Part shown: positions 44,876-57,006 of the stretch, one piece after another | Position numbering within the stretch: position 1 is the stretch's first letter | Layout of the letters: each line of letters opens with the position of its first letter | DNA from: Zasmidium citrigriseum | Taxonomy: Eukaryota; Ascomycota; Dothideomycetes; Mycosphaerellales; Mycosphaerellaceae | NCBI GenBank assembly: GCA_002786025.1 | Contig: NHNW01000039.1 | Span: forward strand, 335,949 to 399,948 | Reading direction: 5' to 3' | Length of the DNA stretch: 64,000 nucleotides | Notes under the pieces: model-generated | Told to the model about the DNA's origin: nothing | The model's database searches: none | What the model saw: only the letters and a program-made list of their open reading frames with translations | Program-made: the position numbers and the translations under genes

Positions 44876-45879
44876 CTACGCACCCGTTGAATCACCGCAG
44901 CTACCGCCCACATACCCTCTCAATCGATTCGCAATGTCTGCCGCATAACTAGAACATCGTCAGTCTTCGAACGCTCCATCAAACTTAGATACCGCGTTGC
45001 ACTCACCAAGCATTAGCCCCACCCACACTCAACTCCCCATCCGCCAAAATACTCAACTTCCCCGAATTATACATCCTGCTCGCAACATAATACATCCCCA
45101 CATCCGTCCGATTACTCAAGCCCAACAGATCCTTCAAATCCACCCCCGCGGCATTCGGCGCCGTCCCATCATTGATCATCTGCACAATCTCACTCCACGG
45201 ACACGGCTTTTGGAGGGTTGGTGTAGCGCAGGAACCTTTGCCTTGGTAGGATTGCATTAGGCCCGGGTTGGTGACGGAGAGGGAGGTCGATTGGACCCTC
45301 ACGCACCCGTGGGATTCTTCGATTATGACGGCGAGGATGAAGCGCGGGTCGACGGTTGTGGTGGTGGAGACTTGGAGGATGGCTTTGTAGAGGTTTTGGG
45401 TTTCGGTAGGGGTGTTGTCGCAGAGTTTGGAGATGAGGGTTTGTTGGTTTAGGAACCACCTGGTGATGGAGGTATCATTAGCCTGTTGGTGTTCATCTTT
45501 GGTGGAGAGTAACTCACATATTCCGGAAATCGATCCAATCTGTCTGATCTGGCCAGCCCGCTTCGACGGATCCATCGCCTTTGTAGGCTTCGTAGGATAC
45601 ATCTCCTGTCATGGGTGTGAGGAAGGAGTTGAGGTAGCGGCCATGGGCGCCATTCTCGTAATGTGTATTAGAAGATGCTTGCGAGGCTTGTGGAGAGGCA
45701 GACGGTGATGCAGAAGCTGTGGGTGCGTCATCCAAGTAATCGGCTACAGCCTCGTGAAGACCCAGGGCTAGGTCTGCCACGCAGGCGAGTTGTGCGAAGA
45801 TGGCGAGCTATACATGAGATCAGTCTTTGTGCCTTTCATTCTCAATAAGGTGGAATTTGCATACTCGTAGTGAGATCAT
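44876..45879 (-). CDS. Secreted SLT/lysozyme-like transglycosylase protein
   Basis: Four exons (45865-45879, 45518-45807, 45007-45459, 44876-44948) give 276 residues. The 15-bp first exon plus the next restores a signal peptide (MISLRLAIFAQLACVADLAL). A Ser/Ala/Pro linker follows. The core has VDPRFILAVIIEESHGCVRV and VTNPGLMQSYQGKGSC, a pattern seen in fungal secreted soluble-lytic-transglycosylase-like proteins; the Glu of EES is the candidate catalytic acid. The last splice adds the family end CYAADIANRLRGYVGG. Likely substrates are peptidoglycan or chitin, which is not decided by sequence. The first exon is the least certain part. Confidence 0.75.
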
Positions 45880-46403
45880 ATCGAATTCTTTCAAGCAGGA
45901 AAGCAACGTGAATTCGATGATGAAGGATCTCAACCCTGCAGCACTACACCCCAGTATAAGAACATTCACATACCTTTCTTGGCCGTATGGCAGGCCGGAG
46001 GTCGTCCGTAGCAACCTCACTGGACGACGGACTATACCAATGGTTCCTTGCGATACCCGTTTACGGAAAGGTGTGGTTCCAACGGCCGCTTCATTAGAGT
46101 TTCGACCTCACTGCCGCTCCGGGATGTTTACAATTGGCCACGGCTTGGATTTCGTGCATCTCTTGACCAATGAGCATCTGAATATATCGAAGTAGGCGAC
46201 GTTGTGAAGGTTGTGCGTACCGAGGCTCGTTGGATGTTGGGTGTGCAGAGCGAAATATCACGTTCAAGCAGCCGGTGGCGTCGCGCTTCTGTCTCCAAGT
46301 CAACGACGACGCCAAGCCAAGGAAACGGCCTCTCACAATCAGAAAGACAATGCTGAAGAACAAGTTGCTTCATCAAATGCAGTGTTACATTAGCGATCAT
46401 ATC

Positions 46404-47547
46404 TTACAACTTGCTCTTGCTCGAATCTGGCGCAATCTCAATCACGAGCTTGCCAAGCTGCGTGCCATTGTTCATGTCCTCGAACAGACTGTCGATATCC
46501 TTGAGATTGGTGATGCCTTGAACAGTCCTGCTGACAAGAGGCTTCAAGCCCTTGTCGCTGACAAACTTGGTCATGTCGGCGAACTCTTTCCTCGAGCCCA
46601 TGGTGCTGCCACGAAGTTCGATGTTTTTGAGCACGTCGGGCATGATCCAGGTCATCTTTGGACCGACTGTCATACCGTATTGTGAGATGATGCCGCCGTC
46701 CTAGAATCAGGATTAGTCTCGTGATTGTAAGAGCAACGTAACGGAGGACTCTTACCCGCAGCAGCTTTGCACCCTTCTCGCAAACATCACCACCCGCACC
46801 ATCGATGATCGCATCCAACTTCTTCCTGTCCTTCGGCAGCATGCCCAACAGAGTCTTCTCCCAGTTCTTCTCCTTGTAGTTGACACCGCCCTTGGCACCC
46901 ATTTGTATCGCCTTATCGATCTTCGCTTGGCTTCCACTGCTCACATAGACATTCGCGCCTGCAGCGACAGCAAACAGTAGCGACATCACAGCAACACCTC
47001 CTCCAATACCAGTGACCAAGATATTCCTCCCAGGCTTCGCATTCTGGCTCTTTGTAACAGTCGCTCTCCACGCCGTCAATCCTGCCAGAGGCAAAGCAGC
47101 AGCCTCCGCACTCGTCAAATGCTTCGGCGCCTCTTCAAGCTCGGCAGGGTCGACGCAGAGGTATTCCACCGCAGTGCCCAAAGGATTCAATTTGGTTCCT
47201 CCTAGAATCGCATACCCGCTTGGAGACTCAGGGCCATCGGGATCGTCTTTCCAGCCGTGGCCTGGGTTGAGGATCACGCGTTTATCCTGCCATCTCTTTG
47301 CTTCAAAGGAGCTCCCGGTCTTGACTACAATACCGCAGCCATCGGCGAGAAGAGGAACGCCGAAACCGATGGCTCCATAGAGACCTTGTCGAATGAACAG
47401 GTCACGGTGGTTGAGCGCTGCGGCGGTGATCTTGACTACGACTTCGTTCGCTTTGGGCTGTGGTTCCGGTTGTTCGACGTTCTTGAGAGGGTGGTAGACC
47501 TTGCCTGGCTTGCCTTCGGCTTTGTCGATGACGAGGGCTTGAGGCAT
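46404..47547 (-). CDS. Zinc-free MDR alcohol dehydrogenase / quinone oxidoreductase-like
   Basis: 362 residues in two exons (46756-47547, 46404-46700, 55-bp intron), ATG at 47547. The NAD(P)-binding motif is NILVTGIGGGVAVMSLLFAVAAG, typical of medium-chain reductases. The substrate domain keeps LADGCGIV but lacks the usual Cys/His zinc set, as in quinone oxidoreductases and enoyl reductases. The final exon (GGIISQYGMTVG) fits the family. Cytosolic; the physiological substrate is unknown. Confidence 0.88.
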
Positions 47548-48606
47548 TTTGAAAGATGTATTGATTGGGAGTGAATAGTATATGGAGATTGAAAACAACT
47601 TACTGAGAGCAAGCTCTAAAGCGAACGATCATCTCGTGTCTGGCGATTCAGCAGGATGATGTCGACGGCATTGGCGTGGAGAGCTCGCTCATCAGCCGAG
47701 GGCCTTTCTCGGCCGGTCGGCAAGTGGGTCCGCACACGTGATGCTGTTCCGAAGCTACGAATAGGAGGTCACTCCGTGAACTTCGACCTCACGCGGTCTT
47801 TTCCTTCTACAACTGCATTTGATCTATCATCGAAATTAACAAAAAGAAAAAAGAAAGATTGGATTGCAGAATGCGAGCACGTAGAAGCATTCCACCTATT
47901 GGCTCGGGGGAAAAATATACGCGTGCCTCGCGTTCCTGGAGACAAGCTAATGGAAGTCTACCTATTCGAAGAAATTGAGCAATGAGACTCAATTCTCAAT
48001 GCAAACTTGTTGATACCGACAGCATGAGCTTTCGGAAGGAGAGAAAGGTCGTACCTCAACGAATCCGTACCTCAACGAATCAAACCATGCACGCCGATAT
48101 AGAGACTTGCGCCCCTTGCAGAGGTGGAAGGACCTTTCGAGAGGACAGTTCGACAGCATCGACAATGCACCTTTCTACTTCCAGATCTGGCATTCAATTT
48201 AAATTGCCATGAGCCACTTCAGAAAGCACGCCAGCTTCACCGAGTCTGAATGCCTCGAAGTCGCCCCATGGACTGCAATGCTTCCGAGCCTTGAGGAAGG
48301 CAAGCGTCCAACATGCTGCGTACCAGGGCGTTCAGATCCGATTGGAAGATCGCACCAGCGATTCTCAACCACATCGCAGAGGAGTGAAAGTATTGAAAAG
48401 TCTATCAAGAGCCTGGACTTGGACGCTCATACGGAGACTGTTGATCCTCATATGCGTTGCGTTCCTGCCCAGACATTCACCAAAATGTCGGGTTTGAGTA
48501 GCTCATTCCGCCCACTCGCTCCAGGCTCCGCCTCCGCGATACCAGTTCACTCCCTGAGCCTCAGCCTATTCCTCGACTCACCGAGCACCACCAACGTGTC
48601 GCGGCC
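47548..48606. other. Intergenic, about 1 kb, no gene seen
   Basis: Between the MDR start and the adhesin start. Short frames only; probably two divergent promoters. Confidence 0.5.
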
Positions 48607-51600
48607 ATGTCCTTCTGGTCGCGAGTGCTGATCGCATGCGCAGCACCTTGTGTGCTTGCGCAAGCCAGTGAGTCCTGGGCCTCCTCGTTGACTTTGTCAT
48701 TAGATACTGAGTTAGTGCTAGGCGCCGCGAACCTCACGCAGCATGTTCAGACTGTGCTGGTCTACGCCTCGTGCGGAACACCTTACCGAACAACGACTGC
48801 GGCAACGAGTACGGCATACAGCAGCATGACAAGTAAAGTACTTTTTTAATGGAGACCGGGTGCACTTCGCTGATAGAAGGCGCAGCTCGTCCTCCCACCT
48901 CGATCCCGCCTTCGGACTATGGCACAATTACAAGCTTTTGGAGCGGCAGCACGCAGAGCACAACTACTTTGTCTCCATCGGGCACCCTTCCCGGAAGTGT
49001 GATCATTCTTGTGCCTTATCCAACACGCACTAGCTACTGGAGTGGCAGCACGAGAAGCACGACAACTCTGGCCCCTTCGGGCACTCTCCCAGGAGGCCCG
49101 ATCGTATTAGAGCCTTATCCAACAAGCACTAGCTACTGGACGGGGGCCACGCGAAGCACGACGACTGTTGCGCCGTCAGGCACTCTCCCACCAGGGGTAA
49201 TAGTACTGGAACCTTATCCAACAAGCACTAGCTTTTGGACTGGAACCACGCGAAGTGCCTCTACGGTAGCTCCATCAGGGACTGCGCCCCCTTATGTAAT
49301 AATCTTCGAGCCAACAAACACCATTGATCCCGTGCTGTCTACGACTACCAGCTACTGGACCGGCGCCGTTGAGAGTACGACGACAATCTCAGCATCGGGG
49401 ACGAGACCAGGCTATATCGTTGTTCTCAGACCATACACTTCGAGCACGAGCTACTGGACTGGGGTCACCCGAGGGCTGACTACGGTGCCGGCCACTGGAA
49501 CAACACCTCCATACGTCGTGGTGTTGGAACCAACAAGCACTCCTCCGCCCGCTTATGCGACTTCTACAAGCTATTGGACAGGCACGACACGAAGCACATC
49601 GACAAGACAGCCTAGTGGAACCAACCCCGGCGAGGTCGTTATCTTGGAGCCCAGTACTCCTCCTCAGTATCTCACGACGACGATCACAGATGCTTCAGCG
49701 ACCGCTGTCCGGACGATCACCCTTGGAGAGCCTTCTGGCTCAGATCTCGGCACCGTGGGCGTCATCGTGCCAGCAACTACTCGTCGTCCGCCGTTCAGCT
49801 ACATCACGATCCCAATAACAGGTGGCACAGGTACAAACACTCGTACTGTGACTCTGACTGAAGCCTCGGGCTCTCTGCCGGGATATGTCGGAGTGATTGC
49901 ACCACCAACGACTTCGTTCACAGGCGAGGACTATGTGACGTATACCATGTCTTACACCGGCTCCGAGTCGCTCACTGCGCCCATAACCAGCACCGTCGCT
50001 GGGCCATCAGGGACCAATCCGGGAATCGTCGTCGTCCAAACGCCTGTTGGTCCCCGGTATGTCACAAGAACGTTTTATGGCGGAAGTGGTACTGCAACTT
50101 CCACGTCGACGCTGGCAACCCCATCCGGCTCTTCTCCAGGGACTATAGGGGTCTTCGTACCTGATGCCTCGCCGACTGCTTATACTTTCACATCACCGAC
50201 GAGCGCAACGTTCTCTCCTTCGACAAGCTCCACTGCGCCAACCGAGCAGGCATGCGAAGGCTGTGTCACTTCGACTATCTTTAGTGGCAGCATAACTAGG
50301 ACAACCACACTTGCTTTCCCATCTGGCTCGATTCCGGGAACCATAGGGGTCGTCTATCCTTCTCCAACTGCAAGCCAGGATATGCCCACGACGTCGGATG
50401 GGCCCAGTGCCTCGACTGATATTGGCTCCAGTAGCACAGACGCACCTAGCCCGCCAGGTCCTAGCGTCTCAGCGACTCTGCCTTCCATCAGCTCTCAAGC
50501 CCTCGCCAGCAGTACCACTTCGAGCGCTTCCCTCACCGGGGTCTCCATTTCAAGTTCTTCGGTGACTGATGGAAGTTCAACGATCCTGAGCAGCAGTGCC
50601 CATGTAAGCTCAGCATCATCGGTCGACATAACATCATCGGTCTCCTCAGATATTTCATCGAGCTCAGAGCCACCAGGGGCTACAACTCTCGGATCCAGCA
50701 GTGAGATAGGCTCCAGCCCTGTTGACAGCAGCACGTCGTCCACACCCGTGGTCTCCCCTCCTGGGGCTGGCACTACCAGCAGCACTCTCAGCACCGCAGG
50801 CAGCTCCACCGAGACCTCTGAACTCAGCTCGATCTTGAGCATTAGTCCGGAAACCTCAATCACTGCTCCCACTTCAACGCTCTTGAGTGTTTCTCTGCCC
50901 AGCAGTGCACTCACATCTGTACCTTCTGGGGTCTCCAGCGAAACCATCCCAGGCTACTCTTCGCCGACGTCACCTTCGGCGTCCACCAGCGACATTCCAT
51001 CTCCGTCATCTAGTGTCGCCACTACTTCCTCCGCCGATTCTCCTCCGATATATTCTTCACCATCTGCGGCCACTCTGTCATCATCTGCCGCGTCGCCCTC
51101 TGCCACAGAATCGTCGTCATTCGAAACCTCGTCTTCGGCATCGAGTAGCGCCTCGTCCGCAATCAGCTCTGCCGCATCATCACCGAGCATTTCGACGCTT
51201 CAGACTTCGAGTGTCATCAGCGTTACGACCTCGCCGTTGCCTTCGCCCAGCCTGTCATTGACTGTTGAAAGCTCTTCAATATCGACCCAGTCTTCTGCGA
51301 CACCATCCTCATCAGCAGCTGTTACAACATTGAGCACTTTGGGTGTGTCAACGTCAAGCACGCTGAGCACGCTGACGTCGAGCATATCGAGCGTGTCAAC
51401 ATCGACCACATCGAGTATGTTGACCTCTACCGCGTCAAGCTTGACCGGAACCCTTGCTAGCGGCTCAGTTTCTACAATCTTGCCCTCGTCGTCAGCGCCC
51501 TCCAGCATCTTTTCGTCGATCACATTTCTGAGCACGACACCTACTTTGTCGCCCTCCGCGTCTGTCAGCTCTTCTTCTTCAACGGTACCAAGCTCTTCGT

Positions 51601-52868
51601 TGCCAAGCACAAACAGTGGAGTCACAACTTCATCTGCTTCTTCTTCTCCGAGCTCTACTGCAAGCACGAACACGGCGATAGCTAGCAGCTCTAGCAGTGG
51701 ACTTTCGACTTCGCCTACGCCTTCATCTGTCAGCTCCACGGTAATCGTCAGTACAGCCACGGCAAGCACAGCCATATCAAGCCCCTTATCAAGCTCAGCA
51801 TCGTCCACGATCATATCCAGCACTGGGACGACGAGTGCAGGCACCTCAAGCTCTGTTTCAAGCTCATTATCACTAAGCGCAACGATCAGCTCAAGTCCAT
51901 CCTCTTCTACGCTCACCAGCTCTTCTTCACCATCGACAGCGCCCAGTACGGTCCTGACCTCGACAAGTTCGGCATCATCGTCGATCTCGTCTTCACGTTC
52001 GTCATCGACTTCGTCCTCAACATCATCAACCTCAACGCGTATTTGCACAGCAGCCTCGTCGTACACTGTTAGGGCTACCAGCACCGCAGGCGTCTCTTCG
52101 CAACTCACCGTACCTCTATGTGCACAGACCGCCGTTTTCAGAGTGGCCGGAGCACAAGGTGGCCAGCAAGGCTGGGGAGGAGGCGCAGGTGGGATCCTCA
52201 CTGGCAGCTTGCCCGTACTTGCAGGACAAGTCATGTCCCTCATAGCTGGCGGGCAAGGCGGCACCAACGCCCGTGGACAAAGCGCATTCGGGAACGGCGG
52301 CTCAGCCGTCAACGGAGGCGGAGGGGGTGGTGGAGCGTCCGCCCTGTATCTCGCTAATGTCTTGATGTCTGTTGCTGGAGGGGGCGGTGGTGGCAGTATT
52401 CCCACAGGCGCCGGCGGTAATACTCTCAACTTCGCTTCCGATTCTGCCACAGGAAACGCCAACTCAGTTGGCCAAACGCGCTACATCACAACTCAAGACA
52501 GACAGGGTGTCTACGGCACTGCTTTTGGCGGCGAATCGTCTCCGACAGGACCAGGACAAGGCGGCCGTGCCGGAGGATATAGTTCCAACAATGCCATTTC
52601 CAATGGCACTGCTGCCAATGGTCGGAACGGCGGCAACGGTGTCCCCAACCTCTATGATCCGAATAATGGCAACTCTGGCTCAGGCGGGGGCGGCGGAGGG
52701 TATTATGGCGCCGGCTCAGGAGCATTCATTGCATGGCAGTATGGCGGAACGATGATCGTGGCCGGGGGAGGAGGCGGTGGAAGAAACTTCTTTGCTGATT
52801 CGGTGCTCAATCCTGTGACTGTGGGCAATAATACTGCACCGGGATTTGTAACTGTGGTCTTTAGCTGA
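48607..52868 (+). CDS. Large secreted repeat adhesin (flocculin/ALS-like) with Ser-rich stalk and Gly-rich C-terminus
   Basis: Two exons (48607-48832, 48886-52868, 53-bp intron) give 1402 residues. A signal peptide opens the protein (SFWSRVLIACAAPCVLAQ). About twelve degenerate units follow, each like TSYWTGxTRSTTTxxPSGT ending in a VIVLEP-type strand, resembling flocculin/ALS adhesin repeats. Next is a stalk of nearly pure Ser/Thr (about nt 50390-52060), expected to be O-glycosylated. The last 240 residues are Gly-rich (long GGGGGG runs) with a few aromatic strands, a fold seen in animal receptor Gly-rich regions. No GPI-anchor tail is visible. A cell-wall or cell-contact role is likely. A possible 36-bp intron at 48668-48703 keeps frame and cannot be excluded. 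Confidence 0.85.
48925..50370 (+). repeat. Tandem coding repeats of the adhesin
   Basis: About twelve units of roughly 32-42 codons. The first seven share TS(Y/F)W(T/S)G near their start and PSGT followed by a Val/Ile-rich strand and Glu-Pro at their end. Later units lose the Trp but keep the Thr-rich/PSG/strand pattern, so the array decays towards its 3' side. Confidence 0.8.
52130..52865 (+). repeat. Gly-rich C-terminal coding region of the adhesin
   Basis: Repeated GGxGG and poly-Gly codon runs separated by short hydrophobic strands (e.g. VMSLIAGGQGG, MIVAGGGGGG). It is a compositional rather than exact repeat. Confidence 0.7.
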
Positions 52869-53113
52869 AGCGGTGGTGTTGGCTTCTGAGTAGATGAGAG
52901 CGAATGCGTTGTTATGGTAGATGAGGAGGTCTGATAATGTGTTTGGAAATTATATTGCGCATTCCCATTCAGAGCCTCAATGAACTAATCGATATCCTTT
53001 TCGTGATGCGACAGAACCCCTGATCCAATCCCAAATTGTCGTAAGATCCACCATATCAGGCGATCCGATCCAAAATGCCAGCCAGATACTGCAGGTACAA
53101 TTGCTGTCGAATC

Positions 53114-54811
53114 CTATTCGACTTCAAATGTTTCTGCAGTCCAGCCGTACCTCTTGTGCAGCATCTTCGCGAAGATCAAAAGTTTGTACCCTTCGATCTC
53201 AGAAGCGTGTGGACGATGGAAAGTAATGGACTGGAGAGCCCCCATCGACTCTGGTGGATGGAACGTGAAGACGGAACCGTACTTGGGCGTGACCGAAAAA
53301 CCCAAGTCTGCCATTGCACCAGCGAAATCTGCCCAAGACACCGATCCTCGTGCTTGGTCCTTGGCGAAGATGTTGTCGAAGACTGCGGCGGTAGAGGCCT
53401 TGACTTTGAGGCGTGGAGCAGGCACTTCAGCAATCTCTAGCTGTGCGGGTTCGATGGCAGTGATGTCGTATGCCCTCGCCTCACCCGCCGGGCGCGTCTT
53501 TGCTTTCTCTCGTCGTTGCTCAGCCTTGAAGCTGGCTGTCGTCGGCTCCTCCGTCATGGGGGCAACATAAGGCTGCTGGTTTTCAGACTTCTCAAGTTTG
53601 AGCTTTGCGTCTAAATATTTCTTCTCCAAGTCATTGAGGCTGTCATTTAGCAGGTCTTCACATAGGGACCCCAGACTTGCCCCAGCCTGTTCGACCATGA
53701 ATTCGTCGAGCGCTTGGAGAGCGTTGGCAGCCACGCCCGGTTCCAGGAGGCTGTCAGCAGGCACCAAATGATCGCCGAAATCAGCTACTGCTTTGTATTG
53801 AGCTAGCTCGGTATCCAGCTCCGCTGTCCTCCCTGTGAACAGAAGGCCAAGTTTCTTCGACCCGGCTACCTTCGTCAAAGATGTAGACAAGGTGTGCATA
53901 AAGCTAATGATGATCGCTAGCTCACTAAGCGCTAGAGCCTGATGTTCACTAAGTCGCTGGAAATCGTCCGGATACCGTGTGTGGTGGTCATCAAGCTTCT
54001 GCATCCATTGCACTGCGTCTGTAGGGCTTGTCTCGGGATGGCAAAGACGGAGAATAAAGTGCAGCTGAGGATTCGACACCGTGTAGTCCGATGGCTGCCC
54101 TTTTATAGCAATCTTGGAAATTTCGCCAGTCGTGATGCGTTTGAAGCTTTTGGCAGCCACGCCATAAGACGACATCTGACGCCTGAAGGCCGACTGTGCG
54201 CGACGGTACTCCAAGTGACATGTGTTTGAGAGTTCCTGCGAGACCAATGGCCGTTTCGTTTTGTCGTTCATGCCGTCTCCTTCGACCATACGGACCAGGT
54301 GGACGATGTATTCCCAAGTGACAATAGCCTTGACTGCATTACACATGACCTCGAAGAATGCGATGCTGATGTACTTGTCCGTAATCATTGGTAAGATACG
54401 CCCTCGATCATCGGGCACGAGCTCCGGCCGGCTACCGTTGGTCATGTTTACAGCATGGTTGAGGACGACTGGCTCGCTTCGCAGGAGATCAAGATAGGCC
54501 TCTGACGCCACCTTTTGCTCGACTGCCTGGGCGACGACTTCAGTGATAGATACCTTCAAAGGCTTTGGAGCAATTGTCAGCTTGGCCATTGCATTGGTTG
54601 GCTCCTTTGTCGTCCTTCTGGCCGATGAGGCGACCTTAGGTCGGCTTTCGGAATCAAGTTCCAGGATCTCCTCAATGAGGTGATTGTAGAAGGCGAACGT
54701 CATTGTTTGCCGGCTGATTAGGAGATATGCTTCATTAGAAGGAATGACAAGACCCGTCTGTGCCATTCGTTCGAGCGCTTGCCTTCCTTCAGCTCCGTTG
54801 GGCTTCATCAT
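53114..54811 (-). CDS. 'ipa'-type fungal protein, downstream ORF of a split gene
   Basis: 565 residues from an ATG at 54811. The C-terminus (VSWADFAGAMADLGFSV, a GSVFTFHPP block, then HRPHASEIEGYKLL and YGWTAETF) is shared by a large group of filamentous-fungal proteins called 'ipa protein'. The middle is Glu/Lys/Ala-rich and helical. The first residues (MMKPNGAEGRQALERM) directly continue the sense of the upstream ORF, which ends at 54808, but in another frame. The two are best read as one gene with a frame change. The function of the family is unknown. Confidence 0.7.
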   Translation of the reverse strand: MMKPNGAEGRQALERMAQTGLVIPSNEAYLLISRQTMTFAFYNHLIEEILELDSESRPKVASSARRTTKEPTNAMAKLTIAPKPLKVSITEVVAQAVEQKVASEAYLDLLRSEPVVLNHAVNMTNGSRPELVPDDRGRILPMITDKYISIAFFEVMCNAVKAIVTWEYIVHLVRMVEGDGMNDKTKRPLVSQELSNTCHLEYRRAQSAFRRQMSSYGVAAKSFKRITTGEISKIAIKGQPSDYTVSNPQLHFILRLCHPETSPTDAVQWMQKLDDHHTRYPDDFQRLSEHQALALSELAIIISFMHTLSTSLTKVAGSKKLGLLFTGRTAELDTELAQYKAVADFGDHLVPADSLLEPGVAANALQALDEFMVEQAGASLGSLCEDLLNDSLNDLEKKYLDAKLKLEKSENQQPYVAPMTEEPTTASFKAEQRREKAKTRPAGEARAYDITAIEPAQLEIAEVPAPRLKVKASTAAVFDNIFAKDQARGSVSWADFAGAMADLGFSVTPKYGSVFTFHPPESMGALQSITFHRPHASEIEGYKLLIFAKMLHKRYGWTAETFEVE

Positions 54812-55635
54812 TGTCCATAGTCTTTGCCGAGATCAACGAACACCGCGAACTCTCCATTCCGACCAGCATTGATTGTTCGAGCGGCAGCATATACAGTCTC
54901 ACGGTCGCCCGGGGCACCATTCACGCCTTCGTAGATTTGGCGATGTAAATCGGCCTCTACCCGGAACTTCAAACGATCAAGAAAGAAATCCGGAGTAGAC
55001 GTTATGTCTTCTAGATTCCAGTCCGGGAGATAACGCTTGAGGCCGGCCAAGCCTGGGTCGCGGGAACTTCTTAAGACTTTGCCGTCGCCGACAGTCTCAC
55101 GCATGGCTTTCTCGCGTTGCTTGGGCGTGAAGTTGCGCCAGATCTCCTGGATTTTGCCACCAACGTTTCGATATTTCTGGCGAAGGTCCTTTTGCAGCTC
55201 GGGGATGTTCATGTCACCCTCCGGTTCCAACATGTCGCTGGTCAGAGTCGTCATGGTGGCTAGCGTGGTACTGTCGGTGGATGGATGCGCCTCGACTTGT
55301 GGTGATACCGCTTTTCGCGCGACGTAGCTCTGAAATTGATGTCTGTCGAGAAGGCCGTTTGTCCCGCGACTGCTGCTCTTCCCCTGGCCGCGGATGGCTG
55401 CGCTGAATGGCTTGGAATAGCCTGAGAGGTTTGCTCTGCGTGGCCTATGCTGTCTGGGCCTTAAGAAAGTGCGAGTGGTGAGCAGTCTCGTGATTGCTCG
55501 TGCTTCGTTGTCGTTGTTGTTGAAAAAGGTACGTGGGCTGCTGCGCGAGCCTGTCGCCTTCAGGTTGCTTTCACCCCTTGTCCGCCGGGGTGGGGCCTGC
55601 CTTGGCAGCGACATTGCAGCCAAGGCCACATTCAT
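54808..55635 (-). CDS. 'ipa'-type fungal protein, upstream ORF of a split gene
   Basis: 275 residues from an ATG at 55635 to TGA at 54808. The centre carries YRNVGGKIQEIWRNFTPKQR and PGLAGLKRYLPDWNLEDI, which match the N-terminal half of 'ipa'-type proteins. A basic Arg/Ser-rich segment precedes it. It ends in DLGKDYGQ exactly where the family continues, and the stop codon overlaps the start of the next ORF as ATGA. No intron fits in the few bases between them. Confidence 0.65.
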   Translation of the reverse strand: MNVALAAMSLPRQAPPRRTRGESNLKATGSRSSPRTFFNNNDNEARAITRLLTTRTFLRPRQHRPRRANLSGYSKPFSAAIRGQGKSSSRGTNGLLDRHQFQSYVARKAVSPQVEAHPSTDSTTLATMTTLTSDMLEPEGDMNIPELQKDLRQKYRNVGGKIQEIWRNFTPKQREKAMRETVGDGKVLRSSRDPGLAGLKRYLPDWNLEDITSTPDFFLDRLKFRVEADLHRQIYEGVNGAPGDRETVYAAARTINAGRNGEFAVFVDLGKDYGQ

Positions 55636-57006
55636 GTGCCTGTTTCATTGTTCAGAAATACTGAAACATACAAGCCTGCAACCTTACAAGATCAGTTCAC
55701 CAAAATGAAAAACATACAGCATCCGATGTTCCCATGTGGTCTGCCATTGCCACCGTACCTCCTAGGACTTAAAGAAGGCGTTCACAAGACTAACTTGCGG
55801 GGACACCGAGGGGCTTCCGAGTCCCCCGCAAGACAGGGTGGGACGTGCATGTTTTCGATCGCCTATCGCATGTTTTCACTGGTATCGCTCTCTTTTGAGC
55901 GCATCGAAGCACAACTTGGTGCCCAACTTTGTACAAGACCTGGCCAAGGACGCAGCACCATCTCGATTGCGCAAGACAGCGAATCCGGAAAGTCCTTCTG
56001 CACCCTATGAGGTCCTGAAGAAGACCGTGCCTCCTGCTCCCTAGGTTTGGCTATTATTGATGGAGCCAGGAGAATCGTGAACAAGATTTCAAGGATACCA
56101 GACGCGCCGCGTGGCCCAAAGCAGCCTGCTCGAAAAATCTTGACGCCGGACTTCGGATCCTCTGTGCCTCTTCAAGAGCAAGCCCAGCACGGAATGTCTC
56201 ATCGTGGCTTGGGAGAGGCGTGTGGCAGGTGGTAGCAGGCGTCGACGCGGTGCAGATTTGATACCACCTCGACCGAAACGTGCGGTGCTGCGATGGAAGG
56301 TCTATTCTGGATGAGGTGCAGTGCCGCATCATAAGGATGGCTCCAGGCCCCCTTAGCGCCTCGCTTCTTCTAAGACCAGATGGGACGCCTAACACTAGGC
56401 CACGTGCGTGCAGACTCCGGACCAATGCTTCCTGGCTTCCAGAAACCTTCCACTCCTCCTTGGACAAGGCCGATTTTACACTTCGAGATCTCTGGCGACA
56501 CGATCTGGTCTTGAAGATGTCATTGCCAGCAGCATGGTATAAGAAGTCCTCGCGATGATGATCAGGTCTTCCTGTACCGGCGCAGATGGTCTGGCAGCAA
56601 GTAAAGCCATCATCACCGGACATTTTAGCCGCCCTTGCAGATGGGAAATGATGCTTGGACAAGCCACATCTTGAGGCTTTGGATCCATACTTTACCACAT
56701 CTGGAGCTTGGATTTCTGCTTTGCCTATTGCAGGGATAGGCTAGGCTCACATGGACATCCATTAGTCGCCAAACGGCAACTTGCTGCCGCACACATGCTC
56801 TGTGGCGAGCTGAAGACATCCCACGAGGCTCTCGACTCTGCATACTGTTGCAGTAGCGTTGCTGTTGACCATGGACCAAGGAGCGTGCCTTTCGTACAAG
56901 AGCAGACGACTGTACGGAGCTGTTTCCTTCTCTCGTGCGGCCCACTCTCTCTTGCAGACCGTCGTTACTGTTCTCCTTCGCTCGGCCAAGTCTTGCAGTT
57001 GACGAG
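55636..57006. other. Intergenic, about 1.4 kb, no gene seen
   Basis: Between divergent starts of the split 'ipa' gene and a secreted-protein gene. Short unsupported frames on both strands. Confidence 0.5.

Noticed and set aside
48668..48703. 36-bp GT-AG segment in the adhesin 5' end
   Set aside because: Very short and a multiple of three, so the frame is open either way; treated as exon.
51200..52462. Long minus-strand frame of 420 codons opposite the adhesin
   Set aside because: Created by the Ser/Gly codon bias of the adhesin. Acidic low-complexity translation with no domain.
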